From Micavibrio sp. (GTDB taxonomy: Bacteria; Patescibacteriota; Minisyncoccia; Moranbacterales; GCA-2747515), in assembly GCA_020718085.1 (NCBI GenBank), contig DYDB01000002.1:52386-99316 (forward strand): a stretch of 46,931 nucleotides of DNA, read 5' to 3'. The position numbers were made by a program, and so were the translations under genes. This document shows positions 1 through 7,547 of the stretch, in pieces; positions within the stretch are counted from its first letter, which is position 1, and every line of letters starts with the position of its first letter. Under the pieces are notes generated by a model. That model was not told where the DNA came from. It did not search any database and saw only the letters and a program-made list of their open reading frames with translations.

Positions 1-425
1 CAGCTCTTTTTGTGGGATGGCTTGTCGGTAATTTGACACGACGTTTTGGGAAAAAGAGAATAGCACTCCTTGGTATATTGATCGGCTCGACAATATTGGT
101 GTCATTTGTGCACGTGTCTGATCCGATTGTCGCCATTTTGACTGTATTTGGAGCAGCATGTTTTATCAGTGTTGCACTGCCAGCGATCAGCGCTGCATAT
201 GCAGATTATATTTCCGAGTCACCGCGCGTTGACGGTGAGATTGAAGGCATAGAGGATTTTTCTTCTAATTTTGGATATGTTGCCGGTCCGATATTGGCAG
301 GTGTTCTTGCAGAATTTTTGAGTATTCCAGCCGCATTTAGTATTTTAGGATTGATCGGCGTGGTTCTTGCCGGAATATTGCTTGTGGTGACACCATCACA
401 TATTACTATCAGAGTTAGAGCATAA
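1..425 (+). CDS. MFS-type transporter, C-terminal part (5' end outside window)
   Basis: The frame is open from base 3 and ends in TAA, so the gene starts before the window; the GTG at 12 is internal. What remains is about 140 residues with a cytoplasmic loop of the MFS type (GNLTRRFGKKR, like the GxxxDRxGRR loop between helices) followed by four hydrophobic segments. The order of loop and helices fits the last third of a 12-helix major facilitator. The substrate cannot be told from this part. A hairpin with a T run follows at 465-496. Confidence 0.7.
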   Translation, partial: ALFVGWLVGNLTRRFGKKRIALLGILIGSTILVSFVHVSDPIVAILTVFGAACFISVALPAISAAYADYISESPRVDGEIEGIEDFSSNFGYVAGPILAGVLAEFLSIPAAFSILGLIGVVLAGILLVVTPSHITIRVRA

Positions 426-464
426 CTCTTTTTCAAAATTTGTGAAATATTAGGAAGCACTTTT

Positions 465-496
465 GGGTACTACTCAGCAGTAGAGAATACCTTTTT
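465..496 (+). terminator. Putative intrinsic terminator after the MFS gene
   Basis: The inner stem CTACT/AGTAG closes on a 4-base loop, the outer GGTA/TACC pairs across a 4-base bulge, and TTTTT follows. The bulge makes this a moderate call. Confidence 0.4.
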
Positions 497-512
497 GTAA
501 TTATCTAATCAT

Positions 513-902
513 ATGCTTATGCAAAAAAATCCTATTGGCTGGGTGGAAATCCCGGTACATGATATGGACCGTGCAGAAAAATTCTACGAACAATTTTTTG
601 GGTTCAAGTTTCAAAGACAAGAAGAGAAGAATGGATATCTTATGAGCTTTTTTCCGATGGATATGACGAGTTATGGTTCTGCCGCAGCGCTTGTAAAGGG
701 AGAATATTACACGCCGTCACATCAAGGGTCGGTTGTGTATTTTACTGCGCCGGATGGCAGTGTGGAAAAAGCGTTGGAGAAGGCGCGAGTACAAAGCATT
801 AACATTATCGTGCCAAAAATGAACATCGGAGAAAACGGATTTATTGCCATGGTCGAGGATTCAGAGGGCAATCGCATTGCGATCCATTCTATGGAGAGTT
901 GA
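513..902 (+). CDS. VOC family protein (glyoxalase/bleomycin-resistance fold)
   Basis: A 129-residue protein, the usual size for a single-chain vicinal oxygen chelate protein made of two beta-alpha-beta-beta-beta modules. The N-terminus reads GWVEIPVHDMDRAEKFYEQF, the classic first strand and helix in which a pair is matched by position and followed by an aromatic-rich helix. The C-terminus has the typical E-D-S-E-G-N-R-I-A-I-H ending, in which a metal-ligand glutamate would fall. Many such short bacterial VOC proteins have no known substrate, so no reaction is assigned. No Shine-Dalgarno is seen before the ATG. It ends in TGA, which shows that TGA is a stop here. Confidence 0.85.
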   Translation: MLMQKNPIGWVEIPVHDMDRAEKFYEQFFGFKFQRQEEKNGYLMSFFPMDMTSYGSAAALVKGEYYTPSHQGSVVYFTAPDGSVEKALEKARVQSINIIVPKMNIGENGFIAMVEDSEGNRIAIHSMES

Positions 903-930
903 TTTTTTCTGACTAAGTCTTATAACATTT

Positions 931-1401
931 ATGATAAAATTAGTTTCAATTTTTTTGTCGGTATTGATTGCAGAATCTGCAGGGATCATTGGTTCGATCT
1001 TTACTGCTTCCAGTGTAAGAACGTGGTACGTTGATTTGATCAAACCTTTGTGGAATCCGCCATCGTGGATATTTGGTCCCGTATGGACAGTTCTTTATGC
1101 TCTCATGGGTATTTCTGCTTATATCGTGTGGCAAGAGCGCAGCACTTCTCATGTGCGGACGGCTCTTTTTGTATATGGTGTTCAGTTAGCGTTGAACATT
1201 TTATGGTCAGCGATCTTTTTTGGTTTCAAAAATCCGCAAATTGCATTTTTTGAGATTCTCGTGCTCTTATGTTTTATAATCATCACAACAATTCTCTTCT
1301 GGCGTATTAATGTATGGGCAGGTGTTATGCTTGTTCCGTATATTTTATGGGTAGTTTTTGCAAGTTATCTTAACTATACGATCTGGAGACTTAATGGATA
1401 A
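931..1401 (+). CDS. tspO: TspO/MBR family tryptophan-rich membrane protein
   Basis: A 156-residue, five-helix membrane protein. The family signature runs from about residue 31: WY..L.KP.WNPPSWIFGPVWT, followed by LYALMGISAYIVW, which are the conserved tryptophan and proline residues of the TspO ligand pocket. Near the C-terminus WAGVMLVPYILWVVFASYLN is the usual helix 5 with its LWV.FA.YLN motif. TspO proteins bind porphyrins and sterol-like ligands in the membrane and are linked to stress responses; the role in this organism is unknown. A -10-like TATAAC at 921-926 lies just before the ATG, so the transcript may have almost no leader. The gene is convergent with the zinc operon. Confidence 0.93.
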   Translation: MIKLVSIFLSVLIAESAGIIGSIFTASSVRTWYVDLIKPLWNPPSWIFGPVWTVLYALMGISAYIVWQERSTSHVRTALFVYGVQLALNILWSAIFFGFKNPQIAFFEILVLLCFIIITTILFWRINVWAGVMLVPYILWVVFASYLNYTIWRLNG

Positions 1402-1418
1402 TTTTAATTATTTTTTTC

Positions 1419-2225
1419 TTATCCTATTTTTTTATACAAAAGTGTCATACCGAATAATAGCGCGTTGATCATGACGATCGTTGCGCCTGCTGGCAGATCA
1501 TAAAAAAATGAGACTGTGATACCACAGAGTACAGAGAGAAGTGCATATATAATTGCATAGAACATAGCACTTCTAAATCTTTTGGCAATCTGTAATGCTG
1601 TAACAGCAGGAATGATGAGAAGTGCAGAAACGAGCATTACCCCAACAACTTTAATGGACAGAACAACTGTGATAGCTGTAAGTAGCGCAAGAAGTGTGTT
1701 GATCGTGCTTGTTCTAATGCCAGTGGTTTTGGCGTATTCTTCATCGAAGGTTGCAGAAAAAAGATCCCAGTAGAAAAAACGAATTGTCAGCAATACGATA
1801 AAAGAAAGGATGATCGATGATATAACTTCAAGTGTGCTGATGGCAAGGATATTTCCGAAAAGATAACTAAACAGATCAATATTGAATCCGCGTGAAACAC
1901 TTGCCAAGATCACACCACCGGCGATACCGACCGCAGAGATAATGCCAATTGCCGCATCGCCGTAAATGCGTGTTTTTTCAGTGATCTTGATGATGAGGAT
2001 CGCGCCGATCATTACCAATGGTACAGCAATATAGAATGGATAGAGACCGAAAAAAATACCCAGGGCAATTGCGCCGAAGCTTACATGTGAAAGACCATCT
2101 CCGATGAGGGACATCTTTCGTAGCACCAAGAACATGCCCAATACGGCGCATGTAATTGCAACAAAAGATCCTGCAAGAAATGCTTTTTGAATGAATGCAT
2201 ACTGGAGAAAGTGTAATATATCCAT
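1419..2225 (-). CDS. znuB: Zinc/manganese ABC transporter permease (ZnuB/TroC type)
   Basis: A 268-residue ABC-3 family permease with about eight hydrophobic segments, last gene of the zur-znuA-znuC-znuB operon on the minus strand. The segment with VLRKMSLIGDGLSHVSFGAIA near residues 35-55 is the conserved cytoplasmic coupling region of metal permeases (D-x-L-S-H). The later GVMLVSALLIIPAVTALQIA is the second family block. It starts 4 bases after the znuC stop, which implies translational coupling. It would form the membrane dimer through which Zn passes. Manganese cannot be excluded from the permease alone; the Fur-type regulator and histidine-rich binding protein favour zinc. Confidence 0.93.
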   Translation of the reverse strand: MDILHFLQYAFIQKAFLAGSFVAITCAVLGMFLVLRKMSLIGDGLSHVSFGAIALGIFFGLYPFYIAVPLVMIGAILIIKITEKTRIYGDAAIGIISAVGIAGGVILASVSRGFNIDLFSYLFGNILAISTLEVISSIILSFIVLLTIRFFYWDLFSATFDEEYAKTTGIRTSTINTLLALLTAITVVLSIKVVGVMLVSALLIIPAVTALQIAKRFRSAMFYAIIYALLSVLCGITVSFFYDLPAGATIVMINALLFGMTLLYKKIG

Positions 2226-2228
2226 AAA

Positions 2229-2981
2229 TTAGTTGTGTTGATGCCAAATGATATGTTGCCCAATCTTTTCAAAACATGTAGACGCATCTTCTTGCGCGCA
2301 AAACTCTGTAATAGGTCCGAAATACACAAGTGTACGATCAATGTAGAGCAATTTATTGGCGTGGGTACCAATGTAGCCCGTATCATGTGTGATGAGGATG
2401 ATCGTCATTTTTTTCTCTGTGTTCAATTTCTTTACCAAGGTAAAAAATTCATTGCGTGATTCCGGATCAAGTGCCGTAGACGGTTCGTCAAAGATGAGAA
2501 GCTTTGGCTCAGCAACGATCGCGCGGGCAAGCATGACCTTTTGTTGTTGCCCGCCTGATAACTCAGAGATCATATGATCCTGTAAAGATGTGATATCCAG
2601 ATCATGCAGGGCTGCAGTGACTTTTTGCCAGTCAATACGAGTCAGTACACGCGGGGGTCTTTTGTCAGATAGAAGTCCCAACGCAACGATCTCTTTAACT
2701 GACGCGGGAAAAAGCATATTGATGCCTGTGTGTTTTTGTGGAAGGTAACCAATTTTGCCGAAATCTGCAAAGGTTTTTTGAGGTGTATCAAAAAGGGTGA
2801 TCGTTCCATGGGAAATAGGGATCAATCCGAGAATTGCTTTAATGAGAGTGCTTTTGCCAGCGCCATTTGGTCCAGCCAGTCCGACAAAGTCGCCTTCGTC
2901 AATCGTAAAAGAAACATCACGGATTGCTTCGTTTTGTCCGTAATGAATCGAAACATTTTGTGTAGTGAGAATATGTGGCAT
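2229..2981 (-). CDS. znuC: Zinc ABC transporter ATP-binding protein
   Basis: A 250-residue ABC ATPase. Walker A GPNGAGKST is at residues 37-45, the Q-loop glutamine in YLPQKH near 80-84, the ABC signature LSGGQQ at 141-146, Walker B LLIFDEP at 161-167, the D-loop ALD just after and the switch histidine (ITHD) at about 199. All catalytic elements are intact. YLPQK after the Q-loop is typical of metal-chelate ABC proteins. It starts 2 bases after the znuA stop, so the operon is tightly packed. It powers uptake through the permease encoded next. Confidence 0.95.
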   Translation of the reverse strand: MPHILTTQNVSIHYGQNEAIRDVSFTIDEGDFVGLAGPNGAGKSTLIKAILGLIPISHGTITLFDTPQKTFADFGKIGYLPQKHTGINMLFPASVKEIVALGLLSDKRPPRVLTRIDWQKVTAALHDLDITSLQDHMISELSGGQQQKVMLARAIVAEPKLLIFDEPSTALDPESRNEFFTLVKKLNTEKKMTIILITHDTGYIGTHANKLLYIDRTLVYFGPITEFCAQEDASTCFEKIGQHIIWHQHN

Positions 2982-2983
2982 AG

Positions 2984-3943
2984 TTATTTACATGATAAAC
3001 CGTAAGTGAGATTTTGCAAATTATTTTCCATGATCGTGATAAATGTTGTGCCATTCTCAAATTCTTCTTTTGTGATATTGTGTGCAGGGTTGAGCATGCG
3101 TAATTGTGTACCGGTTTCTTGTGCAATTGTTTCTGCAATTTTTGGACTCAGTAATTCCTCATAAAATATTGTTGTGATATGATCTTTCCTTACTTGTTCA
3201 ATGAGTAGGGAAAGATCGTGAGCGGATGGTTCTGCATCAGGAGATATTCCATAAGCTGTTTCATAGGATAAATTGTATTTTGCGCTCAGGTAACCAAATG
3301 CATAGTGTCCGCCGTAAACAATTTGACGAGAAGTGCAGTTTGCGAGTGATGTTGCATATGTACGGTCGAGAGACTCTAGCTTTTCTTTGTAATTTGTCGC
3401 ATTGGTGTGATAGTCGCTGGCGTGTGCAGGGTCTTTTTGTGTGAGAGCTGCTGTAATCGTGTCCACCATCCTTTGCGCATTATCAAGATCAAGCCAAATG
3501 TGTGGATCGATGCCGCTATGGTGCTCCTCTTCTTGCGTTGACTCTTCGTGAACATTTTTTTCTTGGGTTAATGCGATGTCAGAACTTGTGTCAACACCGA
3601 TCAGTTGTGCGTTAGTTGTACTTTTGATCATGTCGTCTGCCCAAGGCTCCATGAATTTTCCCGTGTATACGAAAAGATCAGATTCATTGATCATGATCAT
3701 GTCATGGGGCGTGGGTTCAAACGCATGCGCCTCAACGCCTGGCGGAAGAAGAAGTGTGACATTTACGTGATCACCGCCAACATTTTTTGCAAAATCATAC
3801 AATGGGAACAATGTGGTGACAATGGAGATGCGATCATCTGATTGTGATGATTGAGGAGCATCTTTTTTTTGTGTGCGCAAAGAAAAAAAGACAACGATTG
3901 CAATAAATATTATGACGATAATGAAAATTATTTTTTTGCGCAT
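2984..3943 (-). CDS. znuA: Zinc ABC transporter substrate-binding protein
   Basis: A 319-residue cluster A-1 metal-binding protein. Residues 4-22 form an uncleaved-looking hydrophobic anchor with no lipobox cysteine, so the protein is probably held to the outside of the cytoplasmic membrane by this helix. Candidate metal ligands are His73 (EAHAFEPTP), His148 (DPHIWLD), His213 (GGHYAFGY) and Glu262/263 (FYEEL), the standard ZnuA set. A short His/Glu-rich loop (residues 131-142, ending EEEHH) precedes DPHIWLD, as in zinc-specific members. It follows zur by 32 bases and belongs to the same operon. Confidence 0.95.
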   Translation of the reverse strand: MRKKIIFIIVIIFIAIVVFFSLRTQKKDAPQSSQSDDRISIVTTLFPLYDFAKNVGGDHVNVTLLLPPGVEAHAFEPTPHDMIMINESDLFVYTGKFMEPWADDMIKSTTNAQLIGVDTSSDIALTQEKNVHEESTQEEEHHSGIDPHIWLDLDNAQRMVDTITAALTQKDPAHASDYHTNATNYKEKLESLDRTYATSLANCTSRQIVYGGHYAFGYLSAKYNLSYETAYGISPDAEPSAHDLSLLIEQVRKDHITTIFYEELLSPKIAETIAQETGTQLRMLNPAHNITKEEFENGTTFITIMENNLQNLTYGLSCK

Positions 3944-3975
3944 AATGTTTTCATATTAAAATTATAGAGATAAAA

Positions 3976-4392
3976 TTATGCATGGCAACGTGTGCAATAC
4001 CCATAAAATTCTACAGAATGCCCTGTGATCATGAATTGATTTTTTTTTGCAATTTTTGTTGATTCGCATACCAGATGGTCGTGCATGAGAATTTTTGTGA
4101 TCTTTTCGCATGCAAGGCAAATGAGGTGATGATGGTGATCGCGGGGAATTTCGTAATAAGCATCATCGGCAATCATGTGTTTGTGAATAATGTTGTGATG
4201 CACAAGAAAACGCAGTTCACGAAAAATTGTGGAACGGTTTGGTGTAAGTTTGTGCTTTTTGAGATGTGAAAGAATATCATCATATGAGATCAAGCAATCT
4301 TGTGCCAGTAAATTGCGAATGATCGCTGAGCGCACAGGAGAAATGCGACCGCCACACGTGCGGATCTTGTTCAATATATGTTCGTAAGTCAT
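3976..4392 (-). CDS. zur: Fur-family metalloregulator, probably Zur
   Basis: A 138-residue Fur-family repressor. An N-terminal winged helix (about 1-80; recognition region TPNRSTIFRELRFL) is followed by a dimer and metal domain with HHHH at 86-89 and the two structural-zinc CxxC pairs at 92-95 (CLAC) and 133-136 (CTRC). Its position as first gene of the znuACB operon argues for Zur rather than Fur, Mur or PerR. A perfect inverted repeat at 4401-4427 sits just upstream and is the likely self-binding operator. The metal assignment is inferred from context. Confidence 0.9.
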   Translation of the reverse strand: MTYEHILNKIRTCGGRISPVRSAIIRNLLAQDCLISYDDILSHLKKHKLTPNRSTIFRELRFLVHHNIIHKHMIADDAYYEIPRDHHHHLICLACEKITKILMHDHLVCESTKIAKKNQFMITGHSVEFYGYCTRCHA

Positions 4393-4400
4393 AGGTAAAT

Positions 4401-4427
4401 TATAAATGCATCATTGTTGCATTTATA
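4401..4427. promoter_or_regulatory. Candidate Zur operator (10-bp perfect inverted repeat)
   Basis: TATAAATGCA and its exact reverse complement TGCATTTATA are separated by 7 bases (tcattgt). The repeat covers the predicted transcription start (about 4418) and three bases of the -10 of the zur promoter, so an occupied site would block the promoter. AT-rich palindromes of this size are typical of Fur/Zur operators. Binding by the neighbouring regulator is inferred. Confidence 0.7.
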
Positions 4428-4453
4428 TTAGAACACAAATTTATGTATGTCAA
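4425..4453 (-). promoter_or_regulatory. Promoter of the zur-znuACB operon
   Basis: On the minus strand a perfect TTGACA (4453-4448) is followed by a 17-base spacer and TAATAT (4430-4425). Transcription would start near 4418, about 26 bases before the zur ATG. This is the best -35/-10 pair seen in the window. Confidence 0.75.
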
Positions 4454-4485
4454 TCACAGTTATTATTTTTTCACCTAAACAAATG

Positions 4486-4494
4486 TGATATAAT
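4486..4494 (+). promoter_or_regulatory. Extended -10 promoter of the 4522 gene
   Basis: TGATATAAT is a perfect extended -10 (TGn plus TATAAT). A start near 4501 would give a leader of about 20 bases with no Shine-Dalgarno before the ATG at 4522. It points away from the zur promoter. Confidence 0.65.
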
Positions 4495-4521
4495 GAACTT
4501 GTAAATATCAAAATAAAAAAC

Positions 4522-5178
4522 ATGAAAGATCAAAAAGTCTCCACAATACTTGGTACAATCATTCTCATGATTATTGCTGCGACAGTTGCTACATTTACAT
4601 TGTTTTGTATAAAAAATTCACCAGTCAAAACGGATGTGGTGCCGGCTGTTGTTCAACAGCGACTCATTCCTAGTAATGAAAAAAAACAAGAATCTAATGT
4701 TGAAGAAGATGTTGACATGCAAAAAGAAGCATTAGAGTCTTTCGACGAATGGAATGAATGTCGCAATGAAAAATTTGGCTATACAATTAATTATCCAAAA
4801 GAATGGATTATTGCTAACCGAGGCATAGGAGGATTTCAAAAAATCAATCAGTGTAATTTGGGTCGTTTATTTTTTTATTATTTTAATGAATCATCGAATC
4901 AAAACCCTTCTTTTTTAACTATTGATGTTAGTGATGTCATGATGGAAGGTACAACATATGAAGGCAGTAAGTCATTGGCTGATTATTTCAGTAAAGTACA
5001 CATGGATGGAAAATTTGAATATTTTGTTTTAGATGGTGAGCAAGCTGTACGTGTGGAAAATAATTTACATTCAAATGTATTTGTTTATCATAATAATAAA
5101 ATTTTTCATATGTATGAAAACAATTTGACAGAACAATTATTTGAATTTTTTCTGAAAACATTTAAATTTTTGGATTAA
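4522..5178 (+). CDS. Membrane-anchored protein of unknown function (PsbP-like region)
   Basis: A 218-residue protein that I cannot place in a characterised family. Residues 10-32 form one hydrophobic helix after a short basic N-terminus, followed by a charged linker and a domain from about 75 beginning NEKFGYTINYPKEWIIANRG. The pattern F-x-x-x-Y-P-x-x-W is common to the PsbP-like/small-lipoprotein fold found in many secreted bacterial proteins. It is likely exported and anchored by its N-terminus. The gene is AT-rich and has only one GATC in 657 bases, unlike its neighbours, which may mean recent acquisition. A strong bidirectional terminator follows. Confidence 0.75.
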   Translation: MKDQKVSTILGTIILMIIAATVATFTLFCIKNSPVKTDVVPAVVQQRLIPSNEKKQESNVEEDVDMQKEALESFDEWNECRNEKFGYTINYPKEWIIANRGIGGFQKINQCNLGRLFFYYFNESSNQNPSFLTIDVSDVMMEGTTYEGSKSLADYFSKVHMDGKFEYFVLDGEQAVRVENNLHSNVFVYHNNKIFHMYENNLTEQLFEFFLKTFKFLD

Positions 5179-5203
5179 AAAATAGAACTATATACAACAC
5201 ATA

Positions 5204-5236
5204 AAAATCCCTATCAGCATTGCTGATAGGGATTTT
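5204..5236. terminator. Bidirectional intrinsic terminator
   Basis: A 16-base arm at 5204-5219 is the exact reverse complement of 5221-5236, giving a long stem with AAAA on one side and TTTT on the other. It lies between convergent genes and can serve both. Confidence 0.88.
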
Positions 5237-5262
5237 GGTTTTATGCGAATGTTATCGCAAGA

Positions 5263-7128
5263 TTAGTTTTGTTCCCACAAAATGTTGTTCACACCGTCAC
5301 CATAGGGATCAACGCGATCCCATGTGGATGTTGTACGATTCCATTTGTAGGTTTCCATGTGCATATGCTGTGCACCGGGTGAACCAAACTCTCCTGATTC
5401 TGCGACGTGCTGATCTCTTGTGATTAATGCATAACCATTTTGTTCGATGTTTAATCGCATCGATAGCTCCAAATTATCATTGTGTAGAAATACGGTCATG
5501 TAATCATCAATAGAGTCATTCAACAATACATTTTTGTGTATGATGTAGAATGTGTGATGACTAAGCCAATTGGTGATTACTACGCCTGGCAAAGGACATT
5601 TTGTTGTATTCCTCCACAGATCGGCAGGTTGTGGTTTTTGTGTTGTCGTTGTAGCGACGCAGAGCGTGCCAGATTCTGGTACATGAATATCTGTGCCGGT
5701 TGGCGTTGGATAATCATATCCTGGGTGACCATCGTAGAATGCAATCACGTCGTTATAATTCAATATTCCATCAAGAAAATACTGACTTGGATTACTGCTT
5801 TTAAACCCAGGGGCAAAGCAGTTAGTATAATCGCTGGGACTACATGATTGACTTGTTGTATAACAATAACACCCATATTCTACAAGTCCCTCTTCGCCAT
5901 TGAACAATGTAATAACTCCATTTTTTTCATACGGTGTTGTACCGTTATGATCCATCACTGACGATACGGGAGCTGTATACGCCGTCACATCCTGAAGCGG
6001 AAAAAGAAATCCCTCGCTTGGCGTGATACTGCGCACCGCCCACACCGCACAATATGATTGTGTTTTCGCTTTTTTGTACGGCGTGCTCCATTGATATGGC
6101 ATAATATAATATGCTTGCGTAGGATCAATAGTTGCATTTGTAGATGACCAGTTGCCAATATTCGACACGATATTGGTAAACGGATGACCGGTTTCCAATC
6201 CTGGTTTACTGTAACCATAATTTCCGACAGACATCAATTCGACAATGTTTGGGAGTCGCCAATCTTTGTGACCAAAGTTTGTGGACACATTGTTGCTTAA
6301 ATTCATGCCACCAATATGATCCAACGCACTTTGCCATGTATTGTATCCGTTAAGTCTGGTGTTTTTGGTCCACATGAGACCGGTAAGATTGTCCGTGACA
6401 GTGTTGTCGCCATTGTCGGTGAAGCGTGGATTTGGTCTGGTAATACCGACGTGCTTGTTCCCATCATCATGTGATCCATAACTGACAGTTAATCCGGTTG
6501 TTTGTAAGTTTGCAGGAAAATTGGGATCAACAGTACCATCAAGCGATCCGCCACGTACCGGCCATATATAGAATCCCGCAGTCTTTGATCCGGCATTTCC
6601 ACCACCGTCACTAAGACTGAGGATCATTGCCCATGCTGTGCTTGGCAGATAATATACTGCTGTTGTAGATGAAAAATAGTTGGCCTGCACATTGGTAAAT
6701 GGATGATTATCCGGCAGCGCAGGATTGCTGTGTCCATGATCGATCAGGCTTGCAAGTTCGACAATATTTGGCAAGCGCCAATCATTGTATCCGAGATTGG
6801 GATACATATAGTTGTTCATGCCGTCAATGTAGCTCAGAGCTGTACTCCACGTCTTTTTTGCTCCGGCAATATTGGCATTTTGCGTCCACATAAGACCGGT
6901 GAGATTGTCTGTGACAGTATAGTCTTGGTTTAGTGTGAATCTTTGTCCATCAACTGCAACTCCTGTTGCTGTCTCACCGTCTTGTCTCGTGCCTCCACAG
7001 GATATGATGCCACCTGTCGGACCGTAGCACGTTGTTTGTCCCGTCTTTGGGAGAGAAATGATCTCTGCTTGTGCATAATTTATGCAACACAAAAATGACA
7101 TGATAAATACGAGAAAACATTTTTTTAT
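5263..7128 (-). CDS. Secreted protein: two DUF1566 (Lcl_C-like) domains fused to an M23-like peptidase domain
   Basis: From the ATG at 7101 the protein has 612 residues. Two DUF1566 units lie at about 58-190 and 230-355, each with T-V-T-D-N-L-T-G-L-M-W-T and N-Y/H-K-DWRLPNIVEL blocks and ending in an aromatic W-x-V-R strand. The last 180 residues hold GHPGYDYP (about 455-462), an H-x3-D, and QHMHMET (about 577-583), an H-x-H: the zinc-ligand layout of LytM/M23 endopeptidases; VDPYG follows, as in that family. The ATG at 7101 would cut the signal peptide. Codons upstream in frame back to an ATA at 7128-7126 add KKCFLVFI and make a good signal peptide ending INYAQA, with GGAG about 8 bases before the ATA. 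The peptidase call is mine from motifs; target unknown. Confidence 0.8.
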   Translation of the reverse strand: MKKCFLVFIMSFLCCINYAQAEIISLPKTGQTTCYGPTGGIISCGGTRQDGETATGVAVDGQRFTLNQDYTVTDNLTGLMWTQNANIAGAKKTWSTALSYIDGMNNYMYPNLGYNDWRLPNIVELASLIDHGHSNPALPDNHPFTNVQANYFSSTTAVYYLPSTAWAMILSLSDGGGNAGSKTAGFYIWPVRGGSLDGTVDPNFPANLQTTGLTVSYGSHDDGNKHVGITRPNPRFTDNGDNTVTDNLTGLMWTKNTRLNGYNTWQSALDHIGGMNLSNNVSTNFGHKDWRLPNIVELMSVGNYGYSKPGLETGHPFTNIVSNIGNWSSTNATIDPTQAYYIMPYQWSTPYKKAKTQSYCAVWAVRSITPSEGFLFPLQDVTAYTAPVSSVMDHNGTTPYEKNGVITLFNGEEGLVEYGCYCYTTSQSCSPSDYTNCFAPGFKSSNPSQYFLDGILNYNDVIAFYDGHPGYDYPTPTGTDIHVPESGTLCVATTTTQKPQPADLWRNTTKCPLPGVVITNWLSHHTFYIIHKNVLLNDSIDDYMTVFLHNDNLELSMRLNIEQNGYALITRDQHVAESGEFGSPGAQHMHMETYKWNRTTSTWDRVDPYGDGVNNILWEQN

Positions 7129-7260
7129 TGTTCACTCCTTTTTTGCAAGTAATTGTTGATTGAAACTCTTTAACTCACATGCTTTTTTTGATCTAGTGCC
7201 ACCTCCTTTTTTGAGTTTTGATGATGTGTAAGTTGTTAAGGGACGCATTTTTTCTGTGGC

Positions 7261-7282
7261 ATATCACATTAAATTGTGATAT
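7261..7282. promoter_or_regulatory. Palindrome in a divergent intergenic region
   Basis: ATATCACA and TGTGATAT are exact inverted arms separated by 6 bases. It lies between the DUF1566-M23 gene (minus) and the PGPGW gene (plus), and its right arm overlaps a TGATATGGT extended -10-like element for the plus gene. It could be an operator. No regulator gene is adjacent. Confidence 0.45.
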
Positions 7283-7318
7283 GGTGAAAATGTTTATTCT
7301 CACACGCGATCCCTTCAT

Positions 7319-7546
7319 ATGATTGACAAAACAGTATCATGGGTAAAGATTTTTATCAATAGACATCCTGCACTTAAAACAACTCTGGGTGTGGTTTTGG
7401 TGATAATTGGTATTGCTGCACTCGTGACACCACTTACACCAGGTTCGTGGCTTGCGCTTATCGGTCTGGAGTTCCTCGGCTTGCGGATCGTATTGCGTGA
7501 TTGGGTACTTAAACAAAAAGAGGTGTATATTGATCAAAAAAAATAA
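7319..7546 (+). CDS. Small PGPGW-type transmembrane protein
   Basis: A 75-residue membrane protein with two hydrophobic segments (about 21-38 and 42-60). The joining turn TPLTPGSWLALIGLEFLG corresponds to the P-x-LPGPGW motif and following glycine-rich helix of the PGPGW family, whose function is not known. Its stop is one base before the start of the next gene, so the two are probably co-translated. No TGG-rich or catalytic residues are seen. The family call rests on the turn motif and length. Confidence 0.7.
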   Translation: MIDKTVSWVKIFINRHPALKTTLGVVLVIIGIAALVTPLTPGSWLALIGLEFLGLRIVLRDWVLKQKEVYIDQKK

Positions 7547-7547
7547 T

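Noticed and set aside
7170-7206. Ten-codon GTG frame on the minus strand after GGAGG
   Set aside because: The ribosome-binding sequence overlaps the GTG and the peptide is too short to support.
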